DNA of 64,000 bases from Phycisphaerales bacterium (GTDB taxonomy: Bacteria > Planctomycetota > Phycisphaerae > Phycisphaerales > UBA1924), in assembly GCA_020845755.1 (NCBI GenBank), contig JADLFE010000060.1:37792-101791 (forward strand), in the 5' to 3' direction. Position 1 is the first letter of the stretch, and every line of letters starts with the position of its first letter. The notes under the pieces were generated by a model, which saw nothing but the letters and a program-made list of their open reading frames with translations, had not been told where the DNA came from and did not search any database. The position numbers were made by a program, and so were the translations under genes. Of the stretch, positions 9,621-18,776 are shown piece by piece.

Positions 9621-11213
9621 ATGATGAACTCTGCGCCGGGTCGGGCGGGCGTGATCGCGATCGTGGTGCTGAGCAGCGGCGCGGCGGGCGCGGTGCTTCA
9701 CGACGCGAGCACGGGCGTCGATCGCGTCGGCACCACGATCCGTGTGTCATTCTCCAAGGACATGCGCGGAGCGCCGGCGTCGGGGCGTCTCGTCGTGATG
9801 ACAGTCAAGAAGGGGTCGAAGGTCGGCGGGGCTGACCCGCTCGACGGACCGTTCTGGGATGACCCGCAGCCGATGTTCGGGATCGATGTGAAAGACCTTG
9901 CGCCGGGCGCGGCGGCGGTGATCGACGACGGCGCGACATCGTTCCCCTCGCCGATCTCAAATCTCCCGCCGGGAACGTACCGCGTGCAGGCGATGCTGGA
10001 CATGAAGCGTGTGAACAGTTCGTGGCGGCGCGAGGAGGGTAATCTCTACTCGTCCGCGATCGCGGAGTTCGTGGTGAAGGAGGGCGCGGAGGCGAGCGTG
10101 GATCTGGTGCTCGACCGCGCGGTGATGGTGGACCCGCTCCCGGTTCAGGCGGGGGTTGAGTTCGTCGATGTGAGGTCGAAACTCCTCTCGGAGTTTCACG
10201 GGCGCGATGTGATGCTGCGCGCGGGGGTTGTCCTGCCGCGTGGGTTTGATGCGAAGCAGAAGTATGCCGCGGTGTACGAGGTGCCGGGATTCGGCGGCGA
10301 TCATCGCGGCGTGCTGGGCGCGGCGAACCGGCGGGACCGCGTGCCGGAGAATCAACCGTTCGGCGAGTTGTCGCGCAAGGTGTTCTGGATCGTGTTGGAC
10401 CCGGAATCGCCCAACGGGCACACGCTGTTTGCGGATTCGGCGAACAACGGGCCGTGCGGGCGGGCGCTGGTGGAGGAGTTGATCCCGGCGATCGAGGCGA
10501 AGTATCCGCTGGTGGGCGAGCCGGCGGCGAGGATGCTGCGCGGTCATTCGTCGGGCGGGTGGTCGACGCTGTGGCTGGCGCTGAACTATCCGGAGACATT
10601 CGGCGCGTGCTGGTCGAGCGCGCCGGACCCGGTCGATTTTCACGCGATGCAGGCGGGGAACGTGTACGAGGACGCGAACATGTACGCGGACGGCGCGGGC
10701 AAGGAGATCCCGAGCCACCGTTCGCGCGGCGTGTCGACCATGAGCGTGCGCCAGGAGAACCTCATGGAGGAGGTGCTCGGGCCGGACAACACCAGCGGGC
10801 AGCAGTGGGATTCGTGGTTCGCGGTGTGGGGGCCCAAGGGCGCGAGCGGCAATCCCGCGGCGCTCTTTGATCCGAACACGGGCGTGATCGACCACGCGGT
10901 CGCGGAGCAATACAAGAAGTACGATATCCACGAACTGACCCGAGCCAATCAGGGGACATGGGGGCTCACGTTCCACCAACGGATCAGGCTGCTGGTGGGC
11001 TCGCTCGACAGTTTCTACCTGAACATGGCGGTCGAGCGGCTCAAGCCCACGATCGACGCGTTGCATTTCTTCGTGTACCCCGAGGGAAACAACGGCTGGA
11101 TCGAGATCGTGCCGAATGCCGACCACGGGACGGTGATGGGCGCGCCGCGGGCTCGCGAGATTCCCAAGGAGATGCTGGAGCACCTTGTGCGGACGAAGGT
11201 GCTGGTGCCGTGA
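9621..11213 (+). CDS. Secreted alpha/beta-hydrolase of the putative esterase family
   Basis: About 530 residues. The open frame begins at 9495, inside the preceding terminator region, so I take ATG 9621 (ATG 9624 is equally possible); it gives a signal peptide ending near SGAAGA. The nucleophile elbow GHSSGG (in LRGHSSGGW) supplies the catalytic Ser. An Asp is expected in the following third, and the His probably lies in the NADHGT near the C-terminus. N-terminal residues 30-170 form an Ig-like domain, as in enterochelin-esterase-like two-domain proteins. It has no dockerin, unlike its neighbours. It would hydrolyse an ester outside the cytoplasm; substrate unknown. Confidence 0.75.
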   Translation: MMNSAPGRAGVIAIVVLSSGAAGAVLHDASTGVDRVGTTIRVSFSKDMRGAPASGRLVVMTVKKGSKVGGADPLDGPFWDDPQPMFGIDVKDLAPGAAAVIDDGATSFPSPISNLPPGTYRVQAMLDMKRVNSSWRREEGNLYSSAIAEFVVKEGAEASVDLVLDRAVMVDPLPVQAGVEFVDVRSKLLSEFHGRDVMLRAGVVLPRGFDAKQKYAAVYEVPGFGGDHRGVLGAANRRDRVPENQPFGELSRKVFWIVLDPESPNGHTLFADSANNGPCGRALVEELIPAIEAKYPLVGEPAARMLRGHSSGGWSTLWLALNYPETFGACWSSAPDPVDFHAMQAGNVYEDANMYADGAGKEIPSHRSRGVSTMSVRQENLMEEVLGPDNTSGQQWDSWFAVWGPKGASGNPAALFDPNTGVIDHAVAEQYKKYDIHELTRANQGTWGLTFHQRIRLLVGSLDSFYLNMAVERLKPTIDALHFFVYPEGNNGWIEIVPNADHGTVMGAPRAREIPKEMLEHLVRTKVLVP

Positions 11214-11350
11214 TGAAGAGATGAACTCCAACGCGGAGGTCGCAGAGAGAATTGAACGAAGCGGTAGAACGAGGATCGCGCGGCAAGAAGCACACGGGCA
11301 CCGACGCGGGGCGCCGAAAGTCGCGTGAGCGCGGATGAGCGGGGGGAGTG

Positions 11351-12247
11351 ATGGCGCGGCGGTTTGACCTGATCGCGATCGACCTGGACGGCACGTTGTT
11401 CGACCCCGCGGGCGCGGTGAGCGACGAAAACGCCACGGCGCTGCACGCGGCACGCGAGGCCGGGATGCGGGTCACGATCTGCACGGGTCGCGGCCTTGTC
11501 GAGTGCCAGCACGCGCTGGATCGCATCGGGCAGTCCGATCCGGTGGTGGTCGCGGGCGGGTCGATGATCGCGTGCCCGGTGCGCAAACGCACGCTCCATC
11601 GCTTCTCGATCGATCAGGAGGTGGTGCGGCACGCGACGAAGAGCGTGCTGGCGCACGGGCACCCGGCGCTGGTGCTCAAGGACCCGCTCGAGGCGGGGTA
11701 CGACTACCTGGTGGTGCAAGGGAACGATCGCATCCCGATCGATCCCGTCACGGCGTGGTGGTTTGAGTCCATGGACGTGCGCGTGCGCTACGCGGCGTCG
11801 CTGGATGAAGACGAGCACCCGGAGCACACGGTGCGTGTCGGCGCGTGCGGATTGTCGGGCGTGCTGGCGCGGATGAAAGCCGAGTTGAACGAGAGTTTCG
11901 GCGACAGCGCGATGATCCATCACTTCCCGGCGGTCGTGGCCCCCCACCACGCGCGCACGACGGAGGATGGGCAGACGCTGCACGTGCTGGAGGTCTTCGA
12001 CAGGGACGCGAACAAGTGGTCGGCGATCCGGAAGTTGGCGCATGACTGGGACATTCCCGAGGCGCGGATCGCGGCGATCGGCGATGAGATCAACGACCTG
12101 CCCATGATCCGCGGCGCGGGCCTGGGCATCGCGATGGGGAACGCGGTGAAGGCGGTGAAGGACTCGGCGCGGCGCGAGACGCGGGCGAACACGGAGAGCG
12201 GCGTGGCGCACGCGATCGGAATGATCTTGTCGGGCCAGTGGCACTGA
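11351..12247 (+). CDS. HAD-family hydrolase, Cof/sugar-phosphatase type
   Basis: A 298-residue cytoplasmic phosphatase. HAD motif I is DLDGTLFD near the N-terminus (nucleophile and acid/base Asp), motif II is CTGRG, and motif IV is GDEINDLPMI near residue 250. The cap inserted between motifs II and III is the alpha/beta C2 type of the Cof subfamily, which dephosphorylates sugar phosphates, FMN or pyridoxal phosphate. GTG 11348 lies directly before ATG 11351; a GGGGGGAG tract precedes both, so either could be used. It stands alone between an esterase gene and a dockerin gene. Confidence 0.88.
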   Translation: MARRFDLIAIDLDGTLFDPAGAVSDENATALHAAREAGMRVTICTGRGLVECQHALDRIGQSDPVVVAGGSMIACPVRKRTLHRFSIDQEVVRHATKSVLAHGHPALVLKDPLEAGYDYLVVQGNDRIPIDPVTAWWFESMDVRVRYAASLDEDEHPEHTVRVGACGLSGVLARMKAELNESFGDSAMIHHFPAVVAPHHARTTEDGQTLHVLEVFDRDANKWSAIRKLAHDWDIPEARIAAIGDEINDLPMIRGAGLGIAMGNAVKAVKDSARRETRANTESGVAHAIGMILSGQWH

Positions 12248-12451
12248 ACGCGGACGGCTCGCGCTAATGGACGCCGCGCGGGCTCCTCCCTCGCAATGAG
12301 CGAGTTGCGGAGTTGCTATTCATGAGCCGTGTGTTGATGGTGCGACGACCACCGGCCAAATACTCTTGGCAACAGACGCGCCGTGCTGCTAGATTTCCTT
12401 CCCGACCGGCGTGTCTGAATTTGCACGCGGCGGAACAAGGAGCAGGCCGTG

Positions 12452-13927
12452 ATGCAACTGCGGAAGATGCTGGTGGTTGGTGCGATGTCGCTGGGCGGGT
12501 TGGCGTCGGCCCAGACGATCGTTCAAGGCCCGGTAACGAATCCAAACAACGGGCATCGGTACCTGGTGGTGCAGGCGGCGAACTGGACTCAGATGGAGAC
12601 GTTCGCGCAGTCGCTGGGCGGGCACCTGGCGACGGTCGAGGATGTGCTCGAGAACTCATGGATCAACACGAACCTGACCAATTCGGGCACTTGGAAGTTG
12701 TTCATCGGGCTGAACGACGTGGCGGTCGAGGGGACGTACGTGTGGGCCGACGGCTCGACGTCTGCGTACCGCTATTGGGCGACGGGCGAGCCGCACTCGG
12801 ACGACTATTGCCTGCTGCAGCCGGGATTGGGCGGCAAGTGGACGATGGCGAACGCGACGTATTCGCCGTACGGCGTGATCGAACTCTCCGGCGCGATCAA
12901 GGTGCCGGGAGACTATCCGACGATTCAAGCGGCGGTGGCGGCGGCGTACCCGGGCGCGACGATCGAGGTGCTGCCGGGGACATACACGGGAACGATCGAG
13001 ATCAACAAGCCGCTCACGCTCAGGTCGGTGTATGGGGCTGAGACGACGACGATTGATCTGGCATCGACGGAACAAGTGAGGTTTGTACCGGGCGCCACGA
13101 GCGGCACGCTGCTCGACGGCTTCACGATCACGGGTGCGCACGATCTGGCCGCGTTCAAGGCCAACGGCTCGGGTGTGAGCGGACGCGTGACCAACTGCGT
13201 CTTCACCGGTAATCACTGCCCCAATCAATTGGGCGGTGCGATTTACCTCTCCAATGCCTCTGGCACGATGACATTCGAGGATTGCAGGATCGCGGGGAAT
13301 TCGGCGATGCTGGCCTCGGGAGTCTTCGCCGGCTCGCCCTCGTGCACGGGAGTCTTTGTGAACTGCCTCTTCACGGCGAACTCGTCTTCGTATGCTGATG
13401 TCCACGGTTGCGTCGAAAGCCAAGGCGGCACGCTCATTCTTCGTAACTGCACAGTTGCCGGAAACAATCAATTGAGCCACGGCATCACGGCGTATGGAGG
13501 CGCGACCAATCAAGTTCTGGTTCATAACACCATCGTGGATAGGCAGCCGCTTGTGGATCTCGGCGGAGTCATCACGGCCACGTACTCGAACATCGCGGGC
13601 GGCTGGGCGGGCGTCGGGAACTTCGACGCTGATCCGAAGTTCTTAGGAGGCGGGAACTACAGCCTGCGCGGCGATTCTCCCTGCATCGACGCGGGAAACG
13701 TGTTCGACTACAGCGGATTTGGCGGCGCGATCGATCTTGCGGGCAATCCGCGCGCGAAGAACGATCCGAATGTGATGGATACTGGCGTGGGCGTGCCGCC
13801 CATCGATATCGGCGCCTACGAGTTCCAGCCGCTCGATCCCAATTGCCCGGCGGACTTCAACGGCGACGGGTTCGTGAACGCCTTGGACTACGACGAGTTC
13901 GCGGAGCACTTCGAGGAAGGGTGCTGA
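12452..13927 (+). CDS. Secreted C-type lectin / beta-helix protein with half a GC-type dockerin
   Basis: A 491-residue exported protein. ATG 12452 has AAGGAG 9 bases upstream (GTG 12449 is an alternative). A signal peptide is followed by a C-type lectin-like domain at about residues 25-145, with WTQMETFAQSLGGHLATV at its start and a WADG..YRYWATGEP motif. A right-handed beta-helix follows from about residue 150 (DYPTIQAAVAAA opener, then repeats with N and C ladders). The C-terminus has only one Ca loop (DFNGDGFVNALDYDEF) before the terminal Gly-Cys, where the other genes have two. The lectin domain suggests binding of glycans or another surface ligand; no catalytic residues could be assigned. 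Confidence 0.83.
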   Translation: MQLRKMLVVGAMSLGGLASAQTIVQGPVTNPNNGHRYLVVQAANWTQMETFAQSLGGHLATVEDVLENSWINTNLTNSGTWKLFIGLNDVAVEGTYVWADGSTSAYRYWATGEPHSDDYCLLQPGLGGKWTMANATYSPYGVIELSGAIKVPGDYPTIQAAVAAAYPGATIEVLPGTYTGTIEINKPLTLRSVYGAETTTIDLASTEQVRFVPGATSGTLLDGFTITGAHDLAAFKANGSGVSGRVTNCVFTGNHCPNQLGGAIYLSNASGTMTFEDCRIAGNSAMLASGVFAGSPSCTGVFVNCLFTANSSSYADVHGCVESQGGTLILRNCTVAGNNQLSHGITAYGGATNQVLVHNTIVDRQPLVDLGGVITATYSNIAGGWAGVGNFDADPKFLGGGNYSLRGDSPCIDAGNVFDYSGFGGAIDLAGNPRAKNDPNVMDTGVGVPPIDIGAYEFQPLDPNCPADFNGDGFVNALDYDEFAEHFEEGC

Positions 13928-14329
13928 GGAAGCACGCGAGGGCTCGGCAAGACCAACCGGGTTATGAGGGCAAGTCCCTCAGACGGCACCCGCGACATTC
14001 CGGGGAGGAGGTATCGCGTTGCGCACAACGGATACTGACGCTCAAGATGTGCAAAATGTGCGCCAATCTGAGCAAGGGATTGTTCGGGTTGGCGGCCTGT
14101 GGCATGAATAGATCCGCAGGGAAAAATACGACTGTTGTATCCGTTGTTGGATCGAAGAATTCCTCAAAAGATGGTGCGATTGCAACTTGCTCATATGGGC
14201 GGTGGTTGCTATACCTGAGTGTAGGTGGGGCTGGCCAATCGGCCCTAATGGACCACGGCCGAGTTCGCCCGGGAGTCAGCAGGGGTTCACAGTAACGCGT
14301 GTATTTCTCGGGCGAGGATCTGGTTGGCA
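13928..14329. other. 402-bp intergenic region
   Basis: Between a dockerin gene and the RRM gene. Lower GC than its neighbours around 14100-14220. I see no gene; it holds the promoter candidate for the RRM gene listed separately and a leader of roughly 100 bases. Confidence 0.6.
14187..14215 (+). promoter_or_regulatory. Candidate sigma70-type promoter of the RRM gene
   Basis: TTGCTC at 14187-14192, a 17-base spacer, then TATACC at 14210-14215. Both boxes are imperfect. It would give a leader of about 100 bases, the kind of long leader common for cold-inducible RRM genes. Confidence 0.4.
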
Positions 14330-14761
14330 ATGGTCAATATTTACGTCGGTAATCTGCCTTACACCACCACGGACGCTGAACTCACCGAGCTGTTTTCGCA
14401 GCACGGCAATGTGCGTCGCGCCAGCGTGATCATCGATCGCGAAACCGGGCGCTCACGCGGGTTCGGATTCGTCGAAATGGAAGACGCGACCCAGGGCAAC
14501 GCGGCCATTCAGGCGATGAACGGGCAGGATATGGGTGGCCGGAAACTGATCGTGAATGAAGCCAAGCCGCGTGAACAGGGCGGCGGCGGCGGTGGTGGTC
14601 GCGGCTTTGGCGGCGGCGGCGGAGGTCGCGGTGGCTACGGCGGCGGCGGTGGTGGTCGCGGCTTTGGCGGCGGCGGCGGAGGTCGTGGTGGCTATGGCGG
14701 CGGCGGAGGTCGCGGGGATCGCGGGGAACGTGGCGGCGGGCGCGACGACGGCGGCTGGTAA
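14330..14761 (+). CDS. RRM RNA-binding protein with glycine-rich tail
   Basis: A 143-residue cytoplasmic RNA-binding protein. One RRM fills residues 1-80: RNP2 is IYVGNL and RNP1 is RGFGFVEM, with the conserved aromatic residues that stack on RNA bases. Residues from about 85 are almost only Gly, Arg, Tyr and Phe (GGGGRGGYGGG). ATG 14330 fits the RRM family N-terminus (MVNIYVGNLPY); the in-frame TTG 14324 is less likely. The architecture matches glycine-rich cold-shock-like RNA chaperones found in cyanobacteria and planctomycetes. The tail is built from a 57-base tandem repeat. A terminator follows closely, so this is a one-gene unit. Confidence 0.92.
   Translation: MVNIYVGNLPYTTTDAELTELFSQHGNVRRASVIIDRETGRSRGFGFVEMEDATQGNAAIQAMNGQDMGGRKLIVNEAKPREQGGGGGGGRGFGGGGGGRGGYGGGGGGRGFGGGGGGRGGYGGGGGRGDRGERGGGRDDGGW
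14591..14704 (+). repeat. 57-bp tandem repeat in the glycine-rich tail
   Basis: Two copies (14591-14647 and 14648-14704), nearly identical at the base level, each coding 19 residues built around RGFGG and RGGYGG. A duplication inside the low-complexity tail. Confidence 0.85.
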
Positions 14762-14796
14762 TCCGCTTTTCGGACGCTCTTGATCCAGCACTTCAG

Positions 14797-14822
14797 GCCC
14801 CGGACTCTCCGGGGCTTTTTCG
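14797..14822 (+). terminator. Rho-independent terminator of the RRM gene
   Basis: GCCCCGGA (14797-14804), loop CTC, TCCGGGGC (14808-14815), then TTTTT. Confidence 0.88.
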
Positions 14823-14922
14823 TTGGGAATCATGATCTCGATTCGGCTTGGAGTCCGGGGCTTCGGCGTGTAAGGTGGAGGCGATACGGACTGACTATTC
14901 ACCGCTCTTGAGGAGATGCTCG

Positions 14923-15612
14923 ATGTCAATCTGCGCTCGCTCCGTGGTGGCTCTGGTGGCGCTGGCCACGCTCACATCCGCGGCCAAGGCGGACGATCAG
15001 GCGGTGATCAATCTCGCTGGTCTGAAGATCAAGAATGCGACGAACCAGAGCAAGTCCAGCGCACCGGACACCGTCGACGCCGGTCCGAGATATGCGTACG
15101 TCATCGACGGGATGGTGAAGGGCGACAGCGGGCTGCTTGCGGCGCTGTATCCATCCCCCACCGCTCTGGCGACCGTGCTGGAGTCTTTCCAGCCCGGCGC
15201 GTCGGAGGCGCTGACAGGCGCGGTGAACAACCTTGCGGGCACGCACCCGGTGGTGCTGCTCGACCAGACCTTCAGCGGTACGACGGTGATCGCGAGCGTG
15301 ACGGTCAATTTCAGCGCGCGATTCACGGTGGGGATCGACGCCGGCAACGCCGCGTATTTCAGCCTCACGAGCGTGGTGATCGATCCGTCGTTCCTCGTGG
15401 GGAGCATGTCGTTCACGAGCGGGACGGCGACGATCCGTCGCGTCGCGTGCGCCGCGGACATCAACGCCGATGGGTTCGTGAACGCGCTCGACTATGACAT
15501 GTACGCCAGTTGGTTCGAGATCGGCTCGTCCCTGGCGGACTTCAACGGCGATGGATTCGTGAACGGGCTGGACTACGACGAGTTTGCATCGCGCTTTGAG
15601 GTCGGGTGCTGA
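14923..15612 (+). CDS. Secreted protein of unknown function with GC-type dockerin
   Basis: 229 residues. ATG 14923 has GAGGAG 7 bases upstream and starts a signal peptide (ARSVVALVALATLTSAAKA). The 150-residue body has a hydrophobic beta-strand pattern, and I recognise no family. The C-terminus is a complete two-loop GC-type dockerin, in which the first loop reads DINADGFVNALDYDMY. The next dockerin gene begins 50 bases after the stop, so the two may share a transcript. Confidence 0.8.
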   Translation: MSICARSVVALVALATLTSAAKADDQAVINLAGLKIKNATNQSKSSAPDTVDAGPRYAYVIDGMVKGDSGLLAALYPSPTALATVLESFQPGASEALTGAVNNLAGTHPVVLLDQTFSGTTVIASVTVNFSARFTVGIDAGNAAYFSLTSVVIDPSFLVGSMSFTSGTATIRRVACAADINADGFVNALDYDMYASWFEIGSSLADFNGDGFVNGLDYDEFASRFEVGC

Positions 15613-15662
15613 GAGGCGGGCGGAACAGGACGCGGCGGCGCGGCCAACAGGAAGGGAGCGGC

Positions 15663-17300
15663 ATGTCGATTCGTGCGATGCTCGGAGCGTGCGGGTTGGC
15701 CGCGGGTGTGTGCGGTTTGTCCGGCACGGCCGCGGCGCAGGCGGAACTCTACATCTCGGAGTACAAGTATCAGGACGCGCAGATGTCGGCGGTGCGGACC
15801 GACGGCACCATGCCGCGGACGATGTTCGCGCTCTCGCCGTCGCTGTGGTTACCGATCGGGATCGCGTATCGTCCGTCGACGGGGCGGCTGTTGTGGATGG
15901 ACTCGGCTGGATCGAGCGACGTGATGTCGGCGACGACGGCGGGCGCCTCGCAGCAGACGCTGGCGACGGTGCCGGGCTTCTGCAAGGGCGTGTCGCTCGA
16001 TGGGCAGGGGCGGATTTACTTCGGCTCTGACAACACGGTGCAGCGCGTCAACGCCGACGGGAGCGGACGCGTGGTGCTGTTCACGTCGGCGATTTCCTAT
16101 CCGGTCGGGGCACCGTACGTCGACGCGACCAACGGGCATGTGTACTTCGGCGACGACGGCGAGATCAAGCGGATCAATCTTGATGGCACCAACCTGAAGA
16201 TCGTGATCCGGGGCATCAGCCAGGCGCGGGCGATCGCGCTCGACATCGCCAGCGGCCGCATCTACTGGATCGACGCCGACACGATCTCGGACTACATCGG
16301 GCGGGCCCGGCTCGACGACACGCAGTTCACGCACCTGATCGACGGATCGCCCAGCGTGGTGCAGAGCAGTGGGCTGATCGACTTTGTTGTTCATCCGGCG
16401 GGGAACGCGGTGTATTTCGCGGATGAACTGCTCGACAAGGTGTTCAAGACCGACCTGGCCGGCGCGGGAAAGCAGATGATCTTCGCGAGCGTGAATGATC
16501 GCTCGCCGTCGGGACTTTCGCTCGACACCGGGCCGATCGCGCAGGCGCTGCACGATGTTGACCACAACGGCGTGGCGGACGATGTCGATATCGCGGGCGG
16601 GGCGGCGGACTGCGACAACAACGGCGTGCCGGACAGGGCGCAGGTGAAGCCCTGCGAGCAGTTGAATCTCCTGCTCGACCACGGCTCGAACGCGGCGATC
16701 TCGAGCGGTCACTCGATCGGGAGCGTGAGCCTGTGGCAGATGCTCCAGCCCTTTGATGTGCCGGGCGGCGGATGGGACATCGACCGGATCGGCATGGACG
16801 GGTTCACGGTCAACTACCACGACGGCTCCGGGATGGATGTCGCCCTGTTCCCCGACGACGGCTCGGGCCAGTATCCCGACGAGACGGGCGCACCCATCGC
16901 GACGACGACCATGAACTTCCGGTTCAACATTAACAAGGTGAACTGGCAGTACGCGCCGATGAAGGTGACGCTCACGCCCGGGCGGTACTGGGTGCGTGTG
17001 ATCGGGCACGTGCCGACGGTGTATCAATCATCGCCGAATCGCGGGTTCAGCGGGCTGGGTGCGTGGGCCAGGACGGGGTCGGGGAGTTATGTCAGCGTAT
17101 CGCCGATGGCGCTGCGGCTGATCGACGACCCGGGATGCCCTGCGGACTACAACGGGGACGGCTTCGTCAACGCGCTGGACTACGACGAATTCGCCGGGCG
17201 GTTTGAAGAGGGCGAATCAGGCGCGGACTTCAATCACGACGGCTTCGTCAACGCGCTGGACTACGACGAGTTCGCGGAGCACTTCGAGGCGGGGTGCTGA
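15663..17300 (+). CDS. Secreted YWTD-like beta-propeller protein with GC-type dockerin
   Basis: 545 residues. ATG 15663 follows an AAGGGAG and opens a signal peptide ending near GTAAAQA. Residues about 30-300 contain repeated blades of the LDL-receptor YWTD type: GRLLWMDSAG, GRIYFGSDN, GHVYFGDDG and GRIYWIDAD, each followed by an xxRxNxDG-like strand. These propellers usually bind protein or carbohydrate ligands. A beta-sandwich-like region follows (about 350-490), then a two-loop GC-type dockerin. A DHNGVADD..DCDNNGVPD stretch near residues 298-325 is an extra Ca-loop-like segment (thrombospondin type 3 style). No enzyme motif seen. Confidence 0.82.
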   Translation: MSIRAMLGACGLAAGVCGLSGTAAAQAELYISEYKYQDAQMSAVRTDGTMPRTMFALSPSLWLPIGIAYRPSTGRLLWMDSAGSSDVMSATTAGASQQTLATVPGFCKGVSLDGQGRIYFGSDNTVQRVNADGSGRVVLFTSAISYPVGAPYVDATNGHVYFGDDGEIKRINLDGTNLKIVIRGISQARAIALDIASGRIYWIDADTISDYIGRARLDDTQFTHLIDGSPSVVQSSGLIDFVVHPAGNAVYFADELLDKVFKTDLAGAGKQMIFASVNDRSPSGLSLDTGPIAQALHDVDHNGVADDVDIAGGAADCDNNGVPDRAQVKPCEQLNLLLDHGSNAAISSGHSIGSVSLWQMLQPFDVPGGGWDIDRIGMDGFTVNYHDGSGMDVALFPDDGSGQYPDETGAPIATTTMNFRFNINKVNWQYAPMKVTLTPGRYWVRVIGHVPTVYQSSPNRGFSGLGAWARTGSGSYVSVSPMALRLIDDPGCPADYNGDGFVNALDYDEFAGRFEEGESGADFNHDGFVNALDYDEFAEHFEAGC

Positions 17301-17873
17301 GGGGAAGTCATCAGTGACCAGGCATCGGGCGTTCGAGGGGGCTCTCTTCGAGCCGAGCGTCACGCACCGCACCACTGCCATGGAATGGGCAATGGGACAG
17401 CGTTACGCGTAAGCCGGGTCCGCTCTGTTTAAACCCTGAATGTCACGCCGAGCGATCGGCTGGGGCTCTCATCGCTGCTTGATTTGTGTGATTTTTCTCC
17501 GGCGCCGTTTTTCGCGCCGTTTATTCATTTTTGTGCACAATCGCGCGCGCGGATGGAGTTTCTGTAGGTGCGAGGCCGGCTTCACGATCCGCATCGGCGG
17601 GTTGGGGGGTTGTCTTGCCGCCCTGGAGGCTGAACATCATGCGAACCGAAGATCGTGCGTCTATGACCCTCTTGCTCGCGGTATGCGGGCTGGCGTGTTC
17701 CTCGGAGAAGGAACAGGAGATCATCGCCGGGCCGTTGAGCCGCGGGAACAGCCAGTACCACCTGACCTCGTTGACATCTTGCTAGGTGACGATAGAGGCC
17801 ATTCAACATTGTCAGGGATCATCCGATCCCGTGCTGATGGCCTCGTAGAAGTAGATATGAGAAGGAGTGACTC
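17301..17873. other. 573-bp intergenic region with one terminator-like hairpin
   Basis: Relatively AT-rich around 17430-17540. I see no gene with coding character. A 48-codon frame at 17641-17785 was considered and rejected. The hairpin at 17500 is listed separately. Confidence 0.55.
17500..17532 (+). terminator. Terminator-like hairpin
   Basis: CGGCGC (17500-17505), 8-base loop, GCGCCG (17514-17519), then TTTATTCATTTTT. It lies about 200 bases past the upstream stop codon. Confidence 0.5.
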
Positions 17874-18665
17874 ATGAACCGTCTCGTTTCGATCGGTGTG
17901 GCCATGATCTGCGTCGCGGGGGCCGCGCACGCCAGCGTTGTTTCGATCTCCACGACTCGCGCCGGATCCACCTACCGCAATACGAATCAGCCGGGAGCCC
18001 CGGTGTTCGCGATGGAGCCGCACTCGCCGCTTCTCGTGGTCCGCGGGGGCAGCAACATCCACCGTGGCTTCATGGTCTTTGACCTCTCGGCCGTGCCGAC
18101 CGGGGCGGAGATCACGTCCGTCACGTTCGCGTTCACGCAGCAAAGCACGGCTGGCACGCCCACCATGGAGGTGTGGGGAGATTACCAGAGCGGCGAACTG
18201 GCGTACGACACCTATTTCCCGCTCGGCGGCCTCTCCGGCTGGACGCAGGTGTACTCGAATGACACACCCTTCCATTCCATGACCAACGACGGCTCCCTGT
18301 TCGGGCAGGCGCAACTCACCAACGGCGATGGATTTCCCCGCGACATCACGCTGAATGGTGCGGGAACGCTGGCCTATTTCCAGTCTCAGATCGGGAGCGA
18401 CGTTCTGCTGTTCTGCCGACTAGCGCACGACATGGACTACTACGACGGTGCACACGGCAACGGTTCGACCCCACGCCCCACGCTCCGCGTGGAATACGTC
18501 TGCGCCGCGGACTTCAACCACGACGGGTTCGTGAACGCGCTGGACTACGACCAGTACGCGGAACTGTTCGAGTCGGGCGATCCGGGCGCGGACTTCAATC
18601 ACGACGGCTTCGTGAACGGCCTTGACTACGACGCGTTCGCAGAACCCTTTGAGGCGGGGTGCTGA
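17874..18665 (+). CDS. Secreted DNRLRE-like protein with GC-type dockerin
   Basis: 263 residues. AGAAGGAGTGA sits a few bases before the ATG, the strongest ribosome-binding site in this part. A signal peptide ends near AAHAS. The body (about 25-200) resembles the DNRLRE beta-sandwich: an N-terminal strand with SISTTRAGSTYRN, a FMVFDLSAVPTGAEI strand and a TFAFTQQST strand. This domain is common in planctomycete surface proteins and has no known catalytic role. A two-loop GC-type dockerin ends the protein. A second DNRLRE-like dockerin protein is encoded 30 kb downstream. Confidence 0.83.
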   Translation: MNRLVSIGVAMICVAGAAHASVVSISTTRAGSTYRNTNQPGAPVFAMEPHSPLLVVRGGSNIHRGFMVFDLSAVPTGAEITSVTFAFTQQSTAGTPTMEVWGDYQSGELAYDTYFPLGGLSGWTQVYSNDTPFHSMTNDGSLFGQAQLTNGDGFPRDITLNGAGTLAYFQSQIGSDVLLFCRLAHDMDYYDGAHGNGSTPRPTLRVEYVCAADFNHDGFVNALDYDQYAELFESGDPGADFNHDGFVNGLDYDAFAEPFEAGC

Positions 18666-18702
18666 GGGAGAAAGCATCGGGCAACGGCAAGCCGATCTCA
18701 TC

Positions 18703-18776
18703 GCGGACTGGTGCGCGCGCCGCACGCACCTGTTGTGCGCACGAAGTTTAGTGCGTTCAGCAGGGCACCAGTCCGC
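18703..18776. repeat. Perfect 12-bp inverted repeat between convergent genes
   Basis: GCGGACTGGTGC at 18703-18714 and its exact reverse complement at 18765-18776, 50 bases apart. The right arm reaches the stop codon of the minus-strand gene. The enclosed bases contain shorter GTGCG/CGCAC repeats, so a large RNA stem is possible. It may act as a shared terminator, although it has no T tract. Confidence 0.7.

Noticed and set aside
17641..17785. 48-codon frame that looks like a tiny lipoprotein (MTLLLAVCGLACSSEKE)
   Set aside because: The residues before the cysteines do not form a proper lipobox, no ribosome-binding site is seen and no family is recognised.
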